From: Amycolatopsis deserti
GTDB lineage: Bacteria; Actinomycetota; Actinomycetes; Mycobacteriales; Pseudonocardiaceae
Reading direction: 5' to 3'
DNA: 64,000 nucleotides
Assembly: GCF_014653945.1 (NCBI RefSeq)
Contig: NZ_BNAU01000002.1
Coordinates: 303,910-367,909, forward strand
The position numbers and the translations under genes are program-made. Below, in pieces: positions 36,698 through 45,803 of the stretch (the stretch's first letter is position 1; each line of letters begins with the position of its first letter). Under the pieces are notes generated by a model. The model worked only from the letters and a program-made list of their open reading frames with translations, had not been told where the DNA came from and ran no database searches.

Positions 36698-37354
36698 ATG
36701 GCACACCGGCGGGACACGTCGGGCGAGTCGACCCACGAGCGCATTCTGCGCGTCGCGGCTGAGATCTTCGCACGCAAGGGTTATCACGCCACCGGCGTCG
36801 CCGAGCTCGGCGAGGCGGCCGGTCTGCAGCGCGGCGCTCTCTACTACCACATCCGGTCCAAAGAGGACCTGTTGTACGACCTGTCGAAGCGCCACGTCGA
36901 GGAGGCGCTCGAACGGGGCAGGGCCGTGGTGGCGCAAGACATCCCCGCGACGGCGAAGCTGCGTGCGCTCGCCAGGGAGCACTTGCGCATCATGGCCGCG
37001 CGCTGCGACGAAGTGACTGTGGTGATCCGGGAAATGCACGCGCTGAGCGGCAAGCGCGCGACGCAGCTGACCGCGTTGCGCGACGAGTACGAGAACCTCT
37101 TCGCCGAGGTGCTGCGCGAGGGGGTACGCGAAGGAGTCTTCGCCAGTGCGGACCGGGTGGTCGTGCTCGGTGTGCTGGGCATGTTCAACTGGACCCACGT
37201 CTGGCTCGACACCGCGCGCGGCCCGCTGTCCCCGGAGGACATCGCCGACCGGCTCACCGACCTGGTGATCCACGGCCAGCTCCGGCCCACCGGGCACGTC
37301 GCCCAGCCGACGGCGGCACCCGCCGCAGAACCGGCTCCGGCCGCCATCCTCTGA
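36698..37354 (+). CDS. TetR-family regulator divergent from the ABC importer operon
   Basis: 218 aa. HTH at about 12-58 (HERILRVAAEIFARKGYHATGV, GEAAGLQRGALYYHIRSKED), C-terminal domain with REMHALSGKRATQLTAL and LGMFNWTHVWLDTARG, then a Pro/Ala-rich tail. ATG at 36698 with GGGGAGG 4 bases upstream is much better than upstream in-frame starts. Strong resemblance to the TetR at 27141, with the same operator type around both, makes these two paralogues the candidate controllers of the 24-41 kb set. Confidence 0.92.
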   Translation: MAHRRDTSGESTHERILRVAAEIFARKGYHATGVAELGEAAGLQRGALYYHIRSKEDLLYDLSKRHVEEALERGRAVVAQDIPATAKLRALAREHLRIMAARCDEVTVVIREMHALSGKRATQLTALRDEYENLFAEVLREGVREGVFASADRVVVLGVLGMFNWTHVWLDTARGPLSPEDIADRLTDLVIHGQLRPTGHVAQPTAAPAAEPAPAAIL

Positions 37355-37498
37355 CCGCCGCAGCCGCCGCAATCGACCTCCTGACCGCCCGCGGCCACCA
37401 GCTCCAGGCCGGCCGCGCTACGCCTCTTTCCGACGGCGGCTCCCGCCGCACCGCTAGTCCCACCCCACTGCCGGCCCACCAGACGCTTGCGAGCCACC

Positions 37499-37520
37499 GC
37501 GGTCCGGCCAACCGGACCGC
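37499..37520. terminator. Hairpin between convergent TetR and DsbA-like genes
   Basis: GCGGTCCGG-CCAA-CCGGACCGC, perfect 9-base stem with 4-base loop, immediately after the DsbA-like stop codon and 145 bases after the TetR stop. Serves the minus-strand gene and possibly both. Confidence 0.75.
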
Positions 37521-38249
37521 CTACTTCTTCTGGCGGCGGCTCCCGCCGTGCCAGTCCTCCTGCCGCCCCACTTCACCCTCCCGCACGCCGAACGACATTA
37601 GCTGGGGACGTTCCCGGAGGCTGCGCTTCAGCTCCGCGAACCCGGGGAACCGCGCCAGCGCCACCACGTGGTCCCAGAGCTCGAGCGCCTCCTCCTCGGC
37701 GGGAAGACGGCTGATCACCGGCCCGAAGAGCGCGGTGCCCTCGGGCGGCTCGAAATGCAGGATGGGCGTGCCGACGTCCTTGCCGGTGAGCGCCAGGGCG
37801 GTGTCGGTTTCCGCCCGGATCTCCGCGTCCCAGCCGGTGTCCTCCAGCGCGTTCGCGTAGTCCTCCGGCAGCCCGCACTGCCGCAACGCCTCGATCGCGA
37901 GCGCCCGGGCGCCCCGGTGCACCGCGGCGGCACTGCCGCCCGGCACCGGTTCACGCTCGAAGGTCTCCTCGCCGAGCATCTCGTAGAACGCGCCGACCGG
38001 TTCCGGGCCGTGTTCCCGGCGAATGCTCGCCGCCACCCGCAGCAGCTGCAGGCCAGCGGTGTGCGAAGCCTCGTACTCGGGCGGGAAGTGCGTGTCGTAG
38101 TCGATGTGACTGTTGACCAGCCGCAGCGAAATGAAGCGCCATTCGACGTCGTACCGCTTGCGCCGGGCGACCGTTCGAACCCACTTGCTCGCCATCCAGG
38201 CGAAGGGACAGACCGGGTCGAAGTAGAAGTGCAGATCAGCGTCGGCCAT
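37521..38249 (-). CDS. DsbA-family thioredoxin-fold protein, Rv2466c-like
   Basis: 242 aa. DLHFYFDPVCPFAWMASKWV at the N-terminus, helical insert, then DVGTPILHF, FGPVISRLPAEEEALELWD and FAELKRSLRERP. This matches the layout of the mycobacterial Rv2466c protein, a mycothiol-dependent nitroreductase, as I recall it. The active site is CPFA here, not CPWC, so the resolving Cys is absent and only monothiol or non-redox chemistry is possible. Not obviously part of the neighbouring operons. Confidence 0.85.
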   Translation of the reverse strand: MADADLHFYFDPVCPFAWMASKWVRTVARRKRYDVEWRFISLRLVNSHIDYDTHFPPEYEASHTAGLQLLRVAASIRREHGPEPVGAFYEMLGEETFEREPVPGGSAAAVHRGARALAIEALRQCGLPEDYANALEDTGWDAEIRAETDTALALTGKDVGTPILHFEPPEGTALFGPVISRLPAEEEALELWDHVVALARFPGFAELKRSLRERPQLMSFGVREGEVGRQEDWHGGSRRQKK

Positions 38250-38351
38250 GGCCCCACCCTACTCCGCCGTTTCTGGACCACCCGGTCTGCCTGATCATCG
38301 CCCTATGCCAAAGCTCACAGCACACCATCGAATCGCGCCCCTACCCTCGTT

Positions 38352-38367
38352 TGTACCGATCGATACA
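38352..38367. promoter_or_regulatory. Operator TGTACCGATCGATACA
   Basis: Near-perfect 16-base palindrome 14 bases upstream of the enoyl-CoA hydratase start; one of the best matches to the shared site. Confidence 0.72.
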
Positions 38368-38381
38368 GACAGGAGCAGCCC

Positions 38382-39161
38382 ATGCCTGAGCATGTTCAGC
38401 TGACGGTGAAGGGCGGGGTCGGCGTCGTCCGCCTCGACCGGCCGCCGGTGAACGCGCTGAACCGGACCGTGCGGGATGAACTGGCCGAGGTCGCCGTGAC
38501 CCTGACCGCGCGCGAGGACATCCGGGCCGTCGTGATCCACGGCGGACCCAAGACCTTCGCCGCCGGCGCCGACGTGCGTGAGCTCGCGTCGGCGTCCCAC
38601 GCCGAGATGGCCGCGCAGTCGCGGCGGATCTCGGCGGGCATCGGTGCGCTGGCGTCGGTGCCGAAGCCGACGGTCAGTGCGATCACCGGGTACGCGCTCG
38701 GCGGCGGGCTCGAGATCGCTCTGAGCACCGATCGCCGCATCGCCGCGGACAACGCGAAGCTCGGGTTGCCCGAGATCCTGCTCGGCGTGATCCCGGGAGG
38801 CGGCGGAACCCAGCGACTCGCGCGGCTGGTGGGCGAGGCCGCGGCGAAAGACCTCGTCTACACCGGCCGCTTCGTCGGCGCCGCCGAGGCCCTGGAGATG
38901 GGCCTGGTCGATGAGGTCGTGCCCGCCGAGGAGGTCTACGACCGGGCCCACGCCTACGCAGCCCAGTTCGCCGAGGGACCGGCACTGGCCTACGCGGCGG
39001 CGAAGAAGGCCATCGAGGGCGGGCTCGACCGTGACCTGACCGCGGGCCTGGACCTCGAGTCGGAGGTGTTCGCCGAACTGTTCGCCACCGAGGACCGCAC
39101 GATCGGCATGGAGTCCTTTCTCGAGCACGGCCCGGGCAAAGCCCGGTTCACCGGACGGTGA
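38382..39161 (+). CDS. Enoyl-CoA hydratase/isomerase (crotonase family)
   Basis: 259 aa crotonase fold. Oxyanion-hole loops FAAGADVREL and ITGYALGGGLEIAL, and catalytic-Glu region LGLPEILLGVIPGGGGTQRL, all as in classical enoyl-CoA hydratase (EchA-type). Adds water to a 2-enoyl-CoA, the step between the acyl-CoA dehydrogenase and the 3-hydroxyacyl-CoA dehydrogenases of this region. ATG at 38382 follows AGGAG. Its operator at 38352 puts it in the same regulon. Confidence 0.94.
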   Translation: MPEHVQLTVKGGVGVVRLDRPPVNALNRTVRDELAEVAVTLTAREDIRAVVIHGGPKTFAAGADVRELASASHAEMAAQSRRISAGIGALASVPKPTVSAITGYALGGGLEIALSTDRRIAADNAKLGLPEILLGVIPGGGGTQRLARLVGEAAAKDLVYTGRFVGAAEALEMGLVDEVVPAEEVYDRAHAYAAQFAEGPALAYAAAKKAIEGGLDRDLTAGLDLESEVFAELFATEDRTIGMESFLEHGPGKARFTGR

Positions 39162-39184
39162 ACGCACGACCTGCGGTACTTGTT

Positions 39185-39200
39185 TATACCGATCGGTACA
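39185..39200. promoter_or_regulatory. Operator TATACCGATCGGTACA
   Basis: Near-perfect palindrome with the core ACCGATCGGT, about 77 bases upstream of the CoA ligase. The first of two sites here. Confidence 0.72.
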
Positions 39201-39228
39201 CGCATAATCAGCATTTGACTGGCAATTC

Positions 39229-39244
39229 CAGACCGATCAGTACA
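39229..39244. promoter_or_regulatory. Second operator CAGACCGATCAGTACA
   Basis: 15 of 16 bases are identical to the right part of the 26074 site. A -10-like CATAAT (39203-39208) lies between the two operators at this promoter. Confidence 0.65.
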
Positions 39245-39276
39245 CCCGCTGTTTCGGGCGAGGAGGTTGGGCGACG

Positions 39277-40926
39277 ATGCTCAGCGGAACGACCCAGGTG
39301 GGTCAGGGCACGTCCGGGGGCTCCGGCGTGATCGGCCCCGACGGACTGGATCACCGGCAGCGTGCCACTCAGGTCACGGTCGCGGACCTCTACGAGCGGG
39401 GCTACCGGCAGTACGGCTCCCGGATCGCCGTAGGCCACGGGGACAGGGCGATCACCTACCGCGAGCTGGGCGAGCGCGTCCACCGCATCGTCGGCGGGCT
39501 CACCGGCCTGGGCGTCCGGCGGGGCGACCGAGGCGTCCTGCTACTGGGGAACTGCCCTGAGTTCTTCGAAATCGAGCACGCCCTGTTCCTCGGCGGCTTC
39601 GTGCGGACCGCCCTGAGCATCCGGCTGCACCTGCGCGAGGTGGTGCACATCCTCACCGATTGCGCCGCAGCGGTGGTGTTCGCCGCGCCGGAGTGGGCCG
39701 AGCGGCTGGCCGGGGTGCGTGACCAGCTGCCCGCGCTGCGGCACGTGGTCACCGTGGACGGCGGCCCGGGTGACACGACGCTGGAGAAGTTGCGCGAGGC
39801 GGCACCCGCGCCCTACGCGCCGCCGCTCCCCCACGAGCCGGCCGCGATCCTGTACACGAGCGGGACGACCGGGATGCCCAAGGGCGCGACCCTCAGCCAC
39901 GCCAACTGGGCGGCGATGGTGCGCAACGAGCTCGTGGAGCTGCCACCGGCCCGCGACGACGACCTCGTACTGCACGTCGCGCCGTTGAGCCACCTCAGCG
40001 GGTACGTCGCTCCGTCATATTTCGTCCGGGGAGCGACCCACCTGACCTGCCCGAAGTTCGACGCCACCGAAACACTGGAGCTGGTCGAGCGGCACGGGGT
40101 GACGATCCTGCCCATGGTGCCGACGATGCTGAACCTCCTGGTGCTCGCAGCCGAGCAGCGCACCGGGGACTACGGGTCGCTGCACACCGTCGTGTACGCC
40201 GGATCGCCGATCGCGCCCGACCGGCTGGCCCGGGCGCGCCAGGTGTTCGGGGACGTGTTCATCCAGTTCTACGGGCTGAGCGAACTGCCCATCCCCATCG
40301 CCTGCCTGTCCCGGCAGGACCACTCCTTCGACCCGGCGAGCGGGATTCCCGCACGCCTGGCGAGCGCCGGCAGGATCAGCCCGTTCGTCGAGGTCAAGCT
40401 GGTCGACGACGCGGGCGCCGAGGTTCCCCACGGCGAGGTCGGCGAGATCACTGTGCGCGGCGACCAGACGATGATGGGTTACTGGTACCTGCCCGAGGCG
40501 ACGGCGGACATGGTCGACGCCGAGGGCTGGGCGAGCACCGGTGACCTCGGGCGGTTCGACGAGGACGGCTACCTCTACATCGTCGATCGCAAGAAGGACA
40601 TGGTGGTCACCGGCGGGTTCAACGTGTACCCCACCGAGATCGAGAACGTCGTGTCGACCTTGCCCGCGGTGTCCGAGGTCGCCGTCATCGGCGTCCCGGA
40701 CCCGGTGTGGGGCGAGGCGCTCAAGGCCGTCGTCGTGGTCCGCGACGGGTACTCGCTGACCCCGGAGGAGGTGGTGGCGGTCTGTTCGGCGAACCTCGCG
40801 AGCTACAAGAAACCCAGGTCCGTGGAGTTCGTGACCGAGCTGCCCAAGACGGGGTCGGGCAAGATCATGCGGCGGCAGCTGCGGGACCGGTACTGGACCG
40901 CCGGTGACCGCAAGGTCGGCGGTTGA
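39277..40926 (+). CDS. AMP-binding acyl-CoA ligase
   Basis: 549 aa. Motifs: YTSGTTGMPKGATLSHANWA (A3), QFYGLSELPIP (A5), GWASTGDLGRFDEDGYLYI (A7), GGFNVYPTEIE, KTGSGKIMRRQLRDR (A10 Lys). Activates an acid for the beta-oxidation enzymes of the same regulon. ATG at 39277 follows GAGGAGG by 10 bases. Its stop overlaps the TTG start of the PucR-type regulator. Confidence 0.92.
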   Translation: MLSGTTQVGQGTSGGSGVIGPDGLDHRQRATQVTVADLYERGYRQYGSRIAVGHGDRAITYRELGERVHRIVGGLTGLGVRRGDRGVLLLGNCPEFFEIEHALFLGGFVRTALSIRLHLREVVHILTDCAAAVVFAAPEWAERLAGVRDQLPALRHVVTVDGGPGDTTLEKLREAAPAPYAPPLPHEPAAILYTSGTTGMPKGATLSHANWAAMVRNELVELPPARDDDLVLHVAPLSHLSGYVAPSYFVRGATHLTCPKFDATETLELVERHGVTILPMVPTMLNLLVLAAEQRTGDYGSLHTVVYAGSPIAPDRLARARQVFGDVFIQFYGLSELPIPIACLSRQDHSFDPASGIPARLASAGRISPFVEVKLVDDAGAEVPHGEVGEITVRGDQTMMGYWYLPEATADMVDAEGWASTGDLGRFDEDGYLYIVDRKKDMVVTGGFNVYPTEIENVVSTLPAVSEVAVIGVPDPVWGEALKAVVVVRDGYSLTPEEVVAVCSANLASYKKPRSVEFVTELPKTGSGKIMRRQLRDRYWTAGDRKVGG

Positions 40927-42116
40927 GCGAGCTCCCGGCGGAGCCCGGGCCCGTCGAGGACCTGTTCGAGGCCGTCGACACGGCCGCGCGGTTGCTCGGC
41001 GGCCCCGTGGTGGTCGAGGACGCGGACTTTCGCGTCCTGGCCTACTCGGCGGTCGCCGGGCAGCCCAACGACGAGGCGCGGCGGTCGGCGATCCTCAACC
41101 GCCGCACCCCCGACCGTTGGTTGCGGTGGATGGAGGAGTCCGGGATCCGCCAACGCCTGCAGCGCGACGACCGGCTCATCCGGCTCGACGCACCCTGGCC
41201 GTCGCCGCTGCGGCGCTACATCCGGCCGGTCCGATCGGACGGGCGCGTGGTGGGCTACCTCTGGCTCATGAGTGACGACGCGGAGCTGGCCCCGGACGTC
41301 GAAGGCCTCGCCCGCGACTTCGCCGGCATCGTGGCCCCCGAACTCGCCCGCCGAGGCCGCGCACGAGGCGAGCATCCAGGGGCCCGGCTGCTCCGCCGGT
41401 TCCTGGGCGGGTACCTGCCCGCCGCCCAGCTGGCCCAAGAGCTCGAGGTCGACGGGGACGACGTCGACGCCGTGATCCTGGTTTTCGGGACCGGGATCCA
41501 GCCCCCCGGCGCGGTGGCGCTGCGCGCGCTGTCCCGGTACGCGCGGATGAAGCCGCACACCTGGCTCGCGGCCACGCTCAGCGCGCGGACCTACCTGCTG
41601 CACGTGGCACCGGAACTGTCCGAGGCCACCGTGGACCAGCTGGTGCGGGAGACCTCGGCGGACCTCGAGCGGGCGGCGCGGGCACCGGTGTGCGCTGCGG
41701 CCGGTTCGGCCGTGCACGGGCTCGCGTCCGCTCTCCGGTCCCGCGAGGAGGCCGACCTGACGTTGCGTGTCCTCCAGGCGCGCGAGCGCCGCACCGGCTG
41801 CTTCAGCGCCCTGCGGCACGAGGTCCTCCTCCACGAGGTCGTGTCCTTCCTGCGGGCGCGCCCCGTCCTGACCCGCGGTCTGCTGGACGGGCTGAGCACG
41901 CACGATCGCCTGCACGGCACCGACTACCAGCGGACCCTGCGGGTGTACCTCGACTCGTTCGGCGACGTCCGGCGCGCGGCGGAGGCGCTGCACATCCACG
42001 CGAACTCGATGCGGTACCGGCTCAAACGGCTGGCCGACCTGGCCCCACTCGATCTGGACGATCCGGACGCCAGGCTGGCCGTACAACTCGTTCTCGCCGC
42101 CATCCGATCGCCCTGA
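40923..42116 (+). CDS. PucR/CdaR-type transcriptional regulator
   Basis: 397 aa. The N-terminal ~150 residues form a GAF-like sensory part (VVVEDADFRVLAYSAVAGQP). The C-terminus carries the PucR-type HTH (TLRVYLDSFGDVRRAAEALH, IHANSMRYRLKRLADL). Such regulators respond to metabolites. TTG at 40923 overlaps the ligase stop (TTGA), so it is coupled to it. It ends directly against the convergent ligase gene at 42117 with no gap. Confidence 0.88.
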   Translation: MSELPAEPGPVEDLFEAVDTAARLLGGPVVVEDADFRVLAYSAVAGQPNDEARRSAILNRRTPDRWLRWMEESGIRQRLQRDDRLIRLDAPWPSPLRRYIRPVRSDGRVVGYLWLMSDDAELAPDVEGLARDFAGIVAPELARRGRARGEHPGARLLRRFLGGYLPAAQLAQELEVDGDDVDAVILVFGTGIQPPGAVALRALSRYARMKPHTWLAATLSARTYLLHVAPELSEATVDQLVRETSADLERAARAPVCAAAGSAVHGLASALRSREEADLTLRVLQARERRTGCFSALRHEVLLHEVVSFLRARPVLTRGLLDGLSTHDRLHGTDYQRTLRVYLDSFGDVRRAAEALHIHANSMRYRLKRLADLAPLDLDDPDARLAVQLVLAAIRSP

Positions 42117-43772
42117 CTACCCGGCGTCCGCGAGCCGCGGCGGCTGATCCCGCAGCGATGCGCGCCGGACCTTGCCCGTCACCGTCTTGGGCAGATCGGG
42201 GACGTAGTCGACGATGCGCGGGTAGGCGTGCCGTCCGATCTCCCGGCGCACCATGTCCTGGAGCTCCGCGGTGAGGGCCTCTGACGGGGTGACCCCGGCG
42301 GCGAGGACCACCGCGGCGCGCACCACCGATCCGCGCCGTGGATCCGGGGCCGCGACCGCCGCCGCCTCGAGGACCGACGGGTGCGACGTGAGCACCGACT
42401 CGATCTCACCGGGGCCGACGTTGTACCCGGCGGTGACGATGACGTCGTCGCCCCGTCCCACGAACCACCACCGGCCGTCCTCGTCGAGCCGGACGACATC
42501 CATGGTCCGGAACCACTCCCCGCCGACCAGGCGGGACTCCCACAGGTCCCGGGCGTTGGCGTAGCTGCTCGTCAGCTGGTAGAGCGGGCGCCGGAAGACG
42601 ATCTCCCCCTGGCCGGGACCCTCGACGAACTCCCCGTCCTCGCTGAGCAGGCGCGCCTCCCAGCCGGGGACGACCCCGGAGAGCGAGCCGGGCACCGTCT
42701 CCCTGCCGTCGTCGGCGAGGTCGGCGAGCACCATGCCCAGTTCCGTCTGGCCGTATCCGTCGCGCAGCGGTGCCTCCGACAACCGCCGCCACCGCGCGGC
42801 CGTGTCCGCGTCCAGGGGCTCCCCCGCGCTCACCGCACAGCGCACCGTGGACGGGATGCCCCGCTCGGCCGCGGCCACGACCAGCCGGCGGTAGGCCGTG
42901 GGTACGGAGGTCAGGCAGGTGACCCCCTCGCGTTCCACGACGTCGAGCCAGGCATCCGGATCGAAGTCGCCGGCGTACATGACCCGGGCGACCCCGCGCA
43001 CCATCGGGGCCGCACCGGTGGACAGCAGGCCGAACGACCACCCCGGGTCCGTGGTGGTGAACAGGAGGTCCTGCTCACCGGCCGTCACGCTGTGGTCGAA
43101 CCAGGGCAGCAGCGAAATCACGCCCGCGTGCGGGATGACGCACCCCTTGGGTTCACTGGTCGTCCCACTGGTGAACATGACGACCGCCGTCTCGTCCGCC
43201 GCCGTGTCGGCCATCGGCGTGACCGGGTGGCCGGCGTCGAGCTCGGCGAGGAAGTCCCGGTCGCCCTCGAGCGGACCCGCCCCGTCGGCACCGGCGACGG
43301 TGAACACCTGGATGTCGCGCCGCAGCAGCGGCCGGGCGGCCTCCAGAACCTGCCGCCAGCGCTGGTCGACGACAACGGCCTCGACTCCGGCGGCGTTGAG
43401 CCGCTGCGCGATGGCGTCGTGCCCGAACCCGCAGAAGAGCGGGACGTAGACCATCCCGGCGTGCCACGCGCCCAGCGCGGCGATCCAGGCCTCGACCTGG
43501 CGGGTGAGGATCGCGCCCACCTTGGCCCCGCGGCGCAGCCCCGCGGCGACGAAGGCGTCGGCGGCCCGGCTCGCCTGGCCGAAGAGGTCGCGGTAGGTGT
43601 GGCGCCGTGAGCTGCCGTCCGGGTGGCACATGACGAGCGCGAGCCGATCGGCGTCGGCGGACCAGCGTCCACAGCACTCGTGGGCGAGGTTGAAGCCCCG
43701 TTCCGGGTCCTGGTCGAGCGTGCCCAGGACGCGCTTCCACTCGTCCGCGGCCGAGCTGCCGGACTGTCCCAT
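42117..43772 (-). CDS. Acyl-CoA synthetase (acetyl-CoA-synthetase-like)
   Basis: 551 aa. MFTSGTTSEPKGCVIPHAG (A3), TTTDPGWSFGL (ACS-type loop), GYGQTELGMVLADL (A5), TAGYNVGPGEIESVL, KTVTGKVRRASLRD (A10). The pattern is that of short/medium-chain or benzoate/acetate-type CoA ligases rather than long-chain ones. ATG at 43772 follows GAGGAG. Last gene of an operon with two MaoC-type proteins, a CaiB CoA-transferase and a quinone oxidoreductase. Confidence 0.9.
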   Translation of the reverse strand: MGQSGSSAADEWKRVLGTLDQDPERGFNLAHECCGRWSADADRLALVMCHPDGSSRRHTYRDLFGQASRAADAFVAAGLRRGAKVGAILTRQVEAWIAALGAWHAGMVYVPLFCGFGHDAIAQRLNAAGVEAVVVDQRWRQVLEAARPLLRRDIQVFTVAGADGAGPLEGDRDFLAELDAGHPVTPMADTAADETAVVMFTSGTTSEPKGCVIPHAGVISLLPWFDHSVTAGEQDLLFTTTDPGWSFGLLSTGAAPMVRGVARVMYAGDFDPDAWLDVVEREGVTCLTSVPTAYRRLVVAAAERGIPSTVRCAVSAGEPLDADTAARWRRLSEAPLRDGYGQTELGMVLADLADDGRETVPGSLSGVVPGWEARLLSEDGEFVEGPGQGEIVFRRPLYQLTSSYANARDLWESRLVGGEWFRTMDVVRLDEDGRWWFVGRGDDVIVTAGYNVGPGEIESVLTSHPSVLEAAAVAAPDPRRGSVVRAAVVLAAGVTPSEALTAELQDMVRREIGRHAYPRIVDYVPDLPKTVTGKVRRASLRDQPPRLADAG

Positions 43773-43784
43773 GTGTACTCCTCC

Positions 43785-44183
43785 TCAGGACCGGGTGACC
43801 GCTTCGCCACCACGGATCAGCGGACGGCCGTTCTGGTCGGCGGCGAAATCGGCCACGATCCCCGCGCCGTCCGCCGCACGGACCGAGCCCCGGACGACGA
43901 TTTCCTCTTCCGGCACGCCGAAACCGCGAAACTGCACCGCGATCCGGCGCAGGACACGGGGATCACCACCGGCTGCCGTCATCACCGCGCGAGCAGCGAT
44001 GCCCATCGTGTACAGACCGTGCAGGATGTTGCTGGGCAGGCCCACTCCGCGCGCGTACTCCTCGTCGAGGTGGATGGGGTTGAAGTCCTCCGAGGCCCCC
44101 GCGTACCGGTGCGGCAGGTACCGGTCCGGGGTCACGGTGAGCTCGAAGGTTCCGCCTCGTTTCACGTGCCCGCTCCCCGTCAT
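43785..44183 (-). CDS. MaoC-like dehydratase, C-terminal-type hotdog
   Basis: 132 aa single hotdog domain with the hydratase motif YAGASEDFNPIHLDEEYARG (catalytic D/N and H) and GLPSNILHGLYTMG. Likely hydrates an enoyl-CoA, alone or as one half of a heteromer with the FAS1-type protein at 45362. ATGA overlap with the CaiB gene upstream. Confidence 0.88.
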   Translation of the reverse strand: MTGSGHVKRGGTFELTVTPDRYLPHRYAGASEDFNPIHLDEEYARGVGLPSNILHGLYTMGIAARAVMTAAGGDPRVLRRIAVQFRGFGVPEEEIVVRGSVRAADGAGIVADFAADQNGRPLIRGGEAVTRS

Positions 44184-45346
44184 GCCGAGGCGACCCGGGG
44201 ACGGTCGACTGCGACGCCCGCTTCGATCAGCTCCGCGATCTCCCGCTTGGCGAAGCCCCAGTCGGCCAGCGCGGCCCTGGTGTGCTCACCCGGGGAACAG
44301 GGCGGTGACTGGATCGAGCCCGGTGTGCGGTCGAAGCGCGGGACGGGAGCGGGCTGCCGCATGCCGAACTCGGTCACGTAGGTCCCCCGCGCCTTGAGGT
44401 GCGGGTGCGCCATCGCCTCGTCCACGGTGAGCACCGGCGCGAAGCAGACGTCGGTGCCCTCGAACACCTCCACCCAGTGATCGCGGGTCGCGGAGGCAAA
44501 GATCTCGCTGAGCCGGACCCGCAGGGCGGGCCAGCGGGACCGGTCATCCTGCGGCCACTCGCCGGGGTCCAGGCCCAGCCGGTCCAGGAGGAGGGTGTAG
44601 AACTGCGGTTCGATCGAGCCGATCGTGATGTACCGGCCGTCGGCGGTGGCGTAGGAGTCGTAGTACGGCGCGCCCCCGTCGAGGAAGTTGTCCTCCCGGT
44701 TGCCGTTCCACACGCCCATGTTCATGAACCCGACGATGCTGGCGAACAGCGCCGCGGTGCCGTCGACCATCGCGGCGTCGATCACCTGGCCCCGGTTGGA
44801 CCCGGCGCGCTCGAGCAGGGCCGCCAGCACGCCGACGACCATGACCATGCCGCCGCCGCCGAAGTCGCCGACGAGGTTCAGCACGGGCGGGGGCGGTGCG
44901 TCCCGGCGCCCGATCGCCGCCAGCGGACCGGCCAGCGCGACGTAGTTGATGTCGTGCCCCGCGGCTGGGGCCAGCGGACCGGTCTGGCCCCAGCCCGTCA
45001 TCCGCCCGTAGATCAGCCGGGGGTTGCGTTCCAGCGCCGGCCCAGGCCCGATCCCGAGCCGTTCGGCGACGCCCGGGCGGAACGGGTCGAGCAGGACGTC
45101 GGCACGGTCGAGCAGGCGCAGGACGGTCTCCTGGCCGCGGCGCGCCTTGAGATCCAGGGCGATCGACCGGCGCCCGCGCAGCAGCAGATCCAGCTCATGC
45201 TGCTGGTGCTCGCCGAGGTCGCCGCCGAGGGGCCGGTCGATCCGCACGACCTCGGCACCGAGGTCGGACATCATCATCGCGGCGAACGGGGCGGGCCCGA
45301 TGCCGCCGAGCTCGACCACCCGCACGCCACCTAAGGGTCCGGACAT
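44180..45346 (-). CDS. CaiB/BaiF-family CoA-transferase
   Basis: 388 aa class III CoA-transferase / alpha-methylacyl-CoA racemase relative. VRVVELGGIGPAPFAAMMMS and DLGAEVVRIDRP open the protein; YGRMTGWGQTGPLAPAAGHD and YVALAGPLAAIG contain the usual catalytic Asp region; DGTAALFASIVGFMN follows. In racemases the His/Asp pair lies in these segments. Either CoA transfer to the substrate acid or epimerisation of a 2-methylacyl-CoA is possible. Confidence 0.9.
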   Translation of the reverse strand: MSGPLGGVRVVELGGIGPAPFAAMMMSDLGAEVVRIDRPLGGDLGEHQQHELDLLLRGRRSIALDLKARRGQETVLRLLDRADVLLDPFRPGVAERLGIGPGPALERNPRLIYGRMTGWGQTGPLAPAAGHDINYVALAGPLAAIGRRDAPPPPVLNLVGDFGGGGMVMVVGVLAALLERAGSNRGQVIDAAMVDGTAALFASIVGFMNMGVWNGNREDNFLDGGAPYYDSYATADGRYITIGSIEPQFYTLLLDRLGLDPGEWPQDDRSRWPALRVRLSEIFASATRDHWVEVFEGTDVCFAPVLTVDEAMAHPHLKARGTYVTEFGMRQPAPVPRFDRTPGSIQSPPCSPGEHTRAALADWGFAKREIAELIEAGVAVDRPRVASA

Positions 45347-45361
45347 GTCACCTCCGCATGA

Positions 45362-45802
45362 CTAGCCGTCAGTGCCGCGGACGATCATCGTCCACCGCCC
45401 GTCGGCGACGGTCTCACCGAACTGGTTCGCCGAATGGGACGAGAACACGAAGAACTCGAGGTCCCTCTTCGCGTAGACGTCCGCGACCGCGGCGCTGGTC
45501 GTGATGACGTCGCCGTGGCAGACGGGCGCGCCGAACTCGAACTCCTGCCCGCCGTGGAGCATGTGCGCGTAGTCGATGCCCACGTCGGGGTGCCGGACCG
45601 CCGGCCCCATCCACTTGCAGAACACCACCGCGAACATCGGGGGCGCCACGACGTCGCGGAAACCCATCGACCGGGCCACCTCGCGGTCGAAGTAGCAGGC
45701 CTCGCCGTGCCCGAGCGCGGTGGCGAACTCCCGGATCTTTTCGATCCCGACCTCGTAGGTCCACGGTCGGAAGGTGCGCCCGGTCAGATTCCGCTCGGTC
45801 AT
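45362..45802 (-). CDS. MaoC N-terminal-type (FAS1-like) dehydratase domain protein
   Basis: 146 aa hotdog: TYEVGIEKIREFATALGHGE, APPMFAVVFCKWMG, YAHMLHGGQEFEFGAPVCHG. This type usually lacks the catalytic His motif and partners with a second hotdog protein (as in mycobacterial heteromeric hydratases). The catalytic partner is probably the MaoC protein at 43785 in the same operon. ATG lies one base after the quinone oxidoreductase stop. Confidence 0.86.
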   Translation of the reverse strand: MTERNLTGRTFRPWTYEVGIEKIREFATALGHGEACYFDREVARSMGFRDVVAPPMFAVVFCKWMGPAVRHPDVGIDYAHMLHGGQEFEFGAPVCHGDVITTSAAVADVYAKRDLEFFVFSSHSANQFGETVADGRWTMIVRGTDG

Positions 45803-45803
45803 G

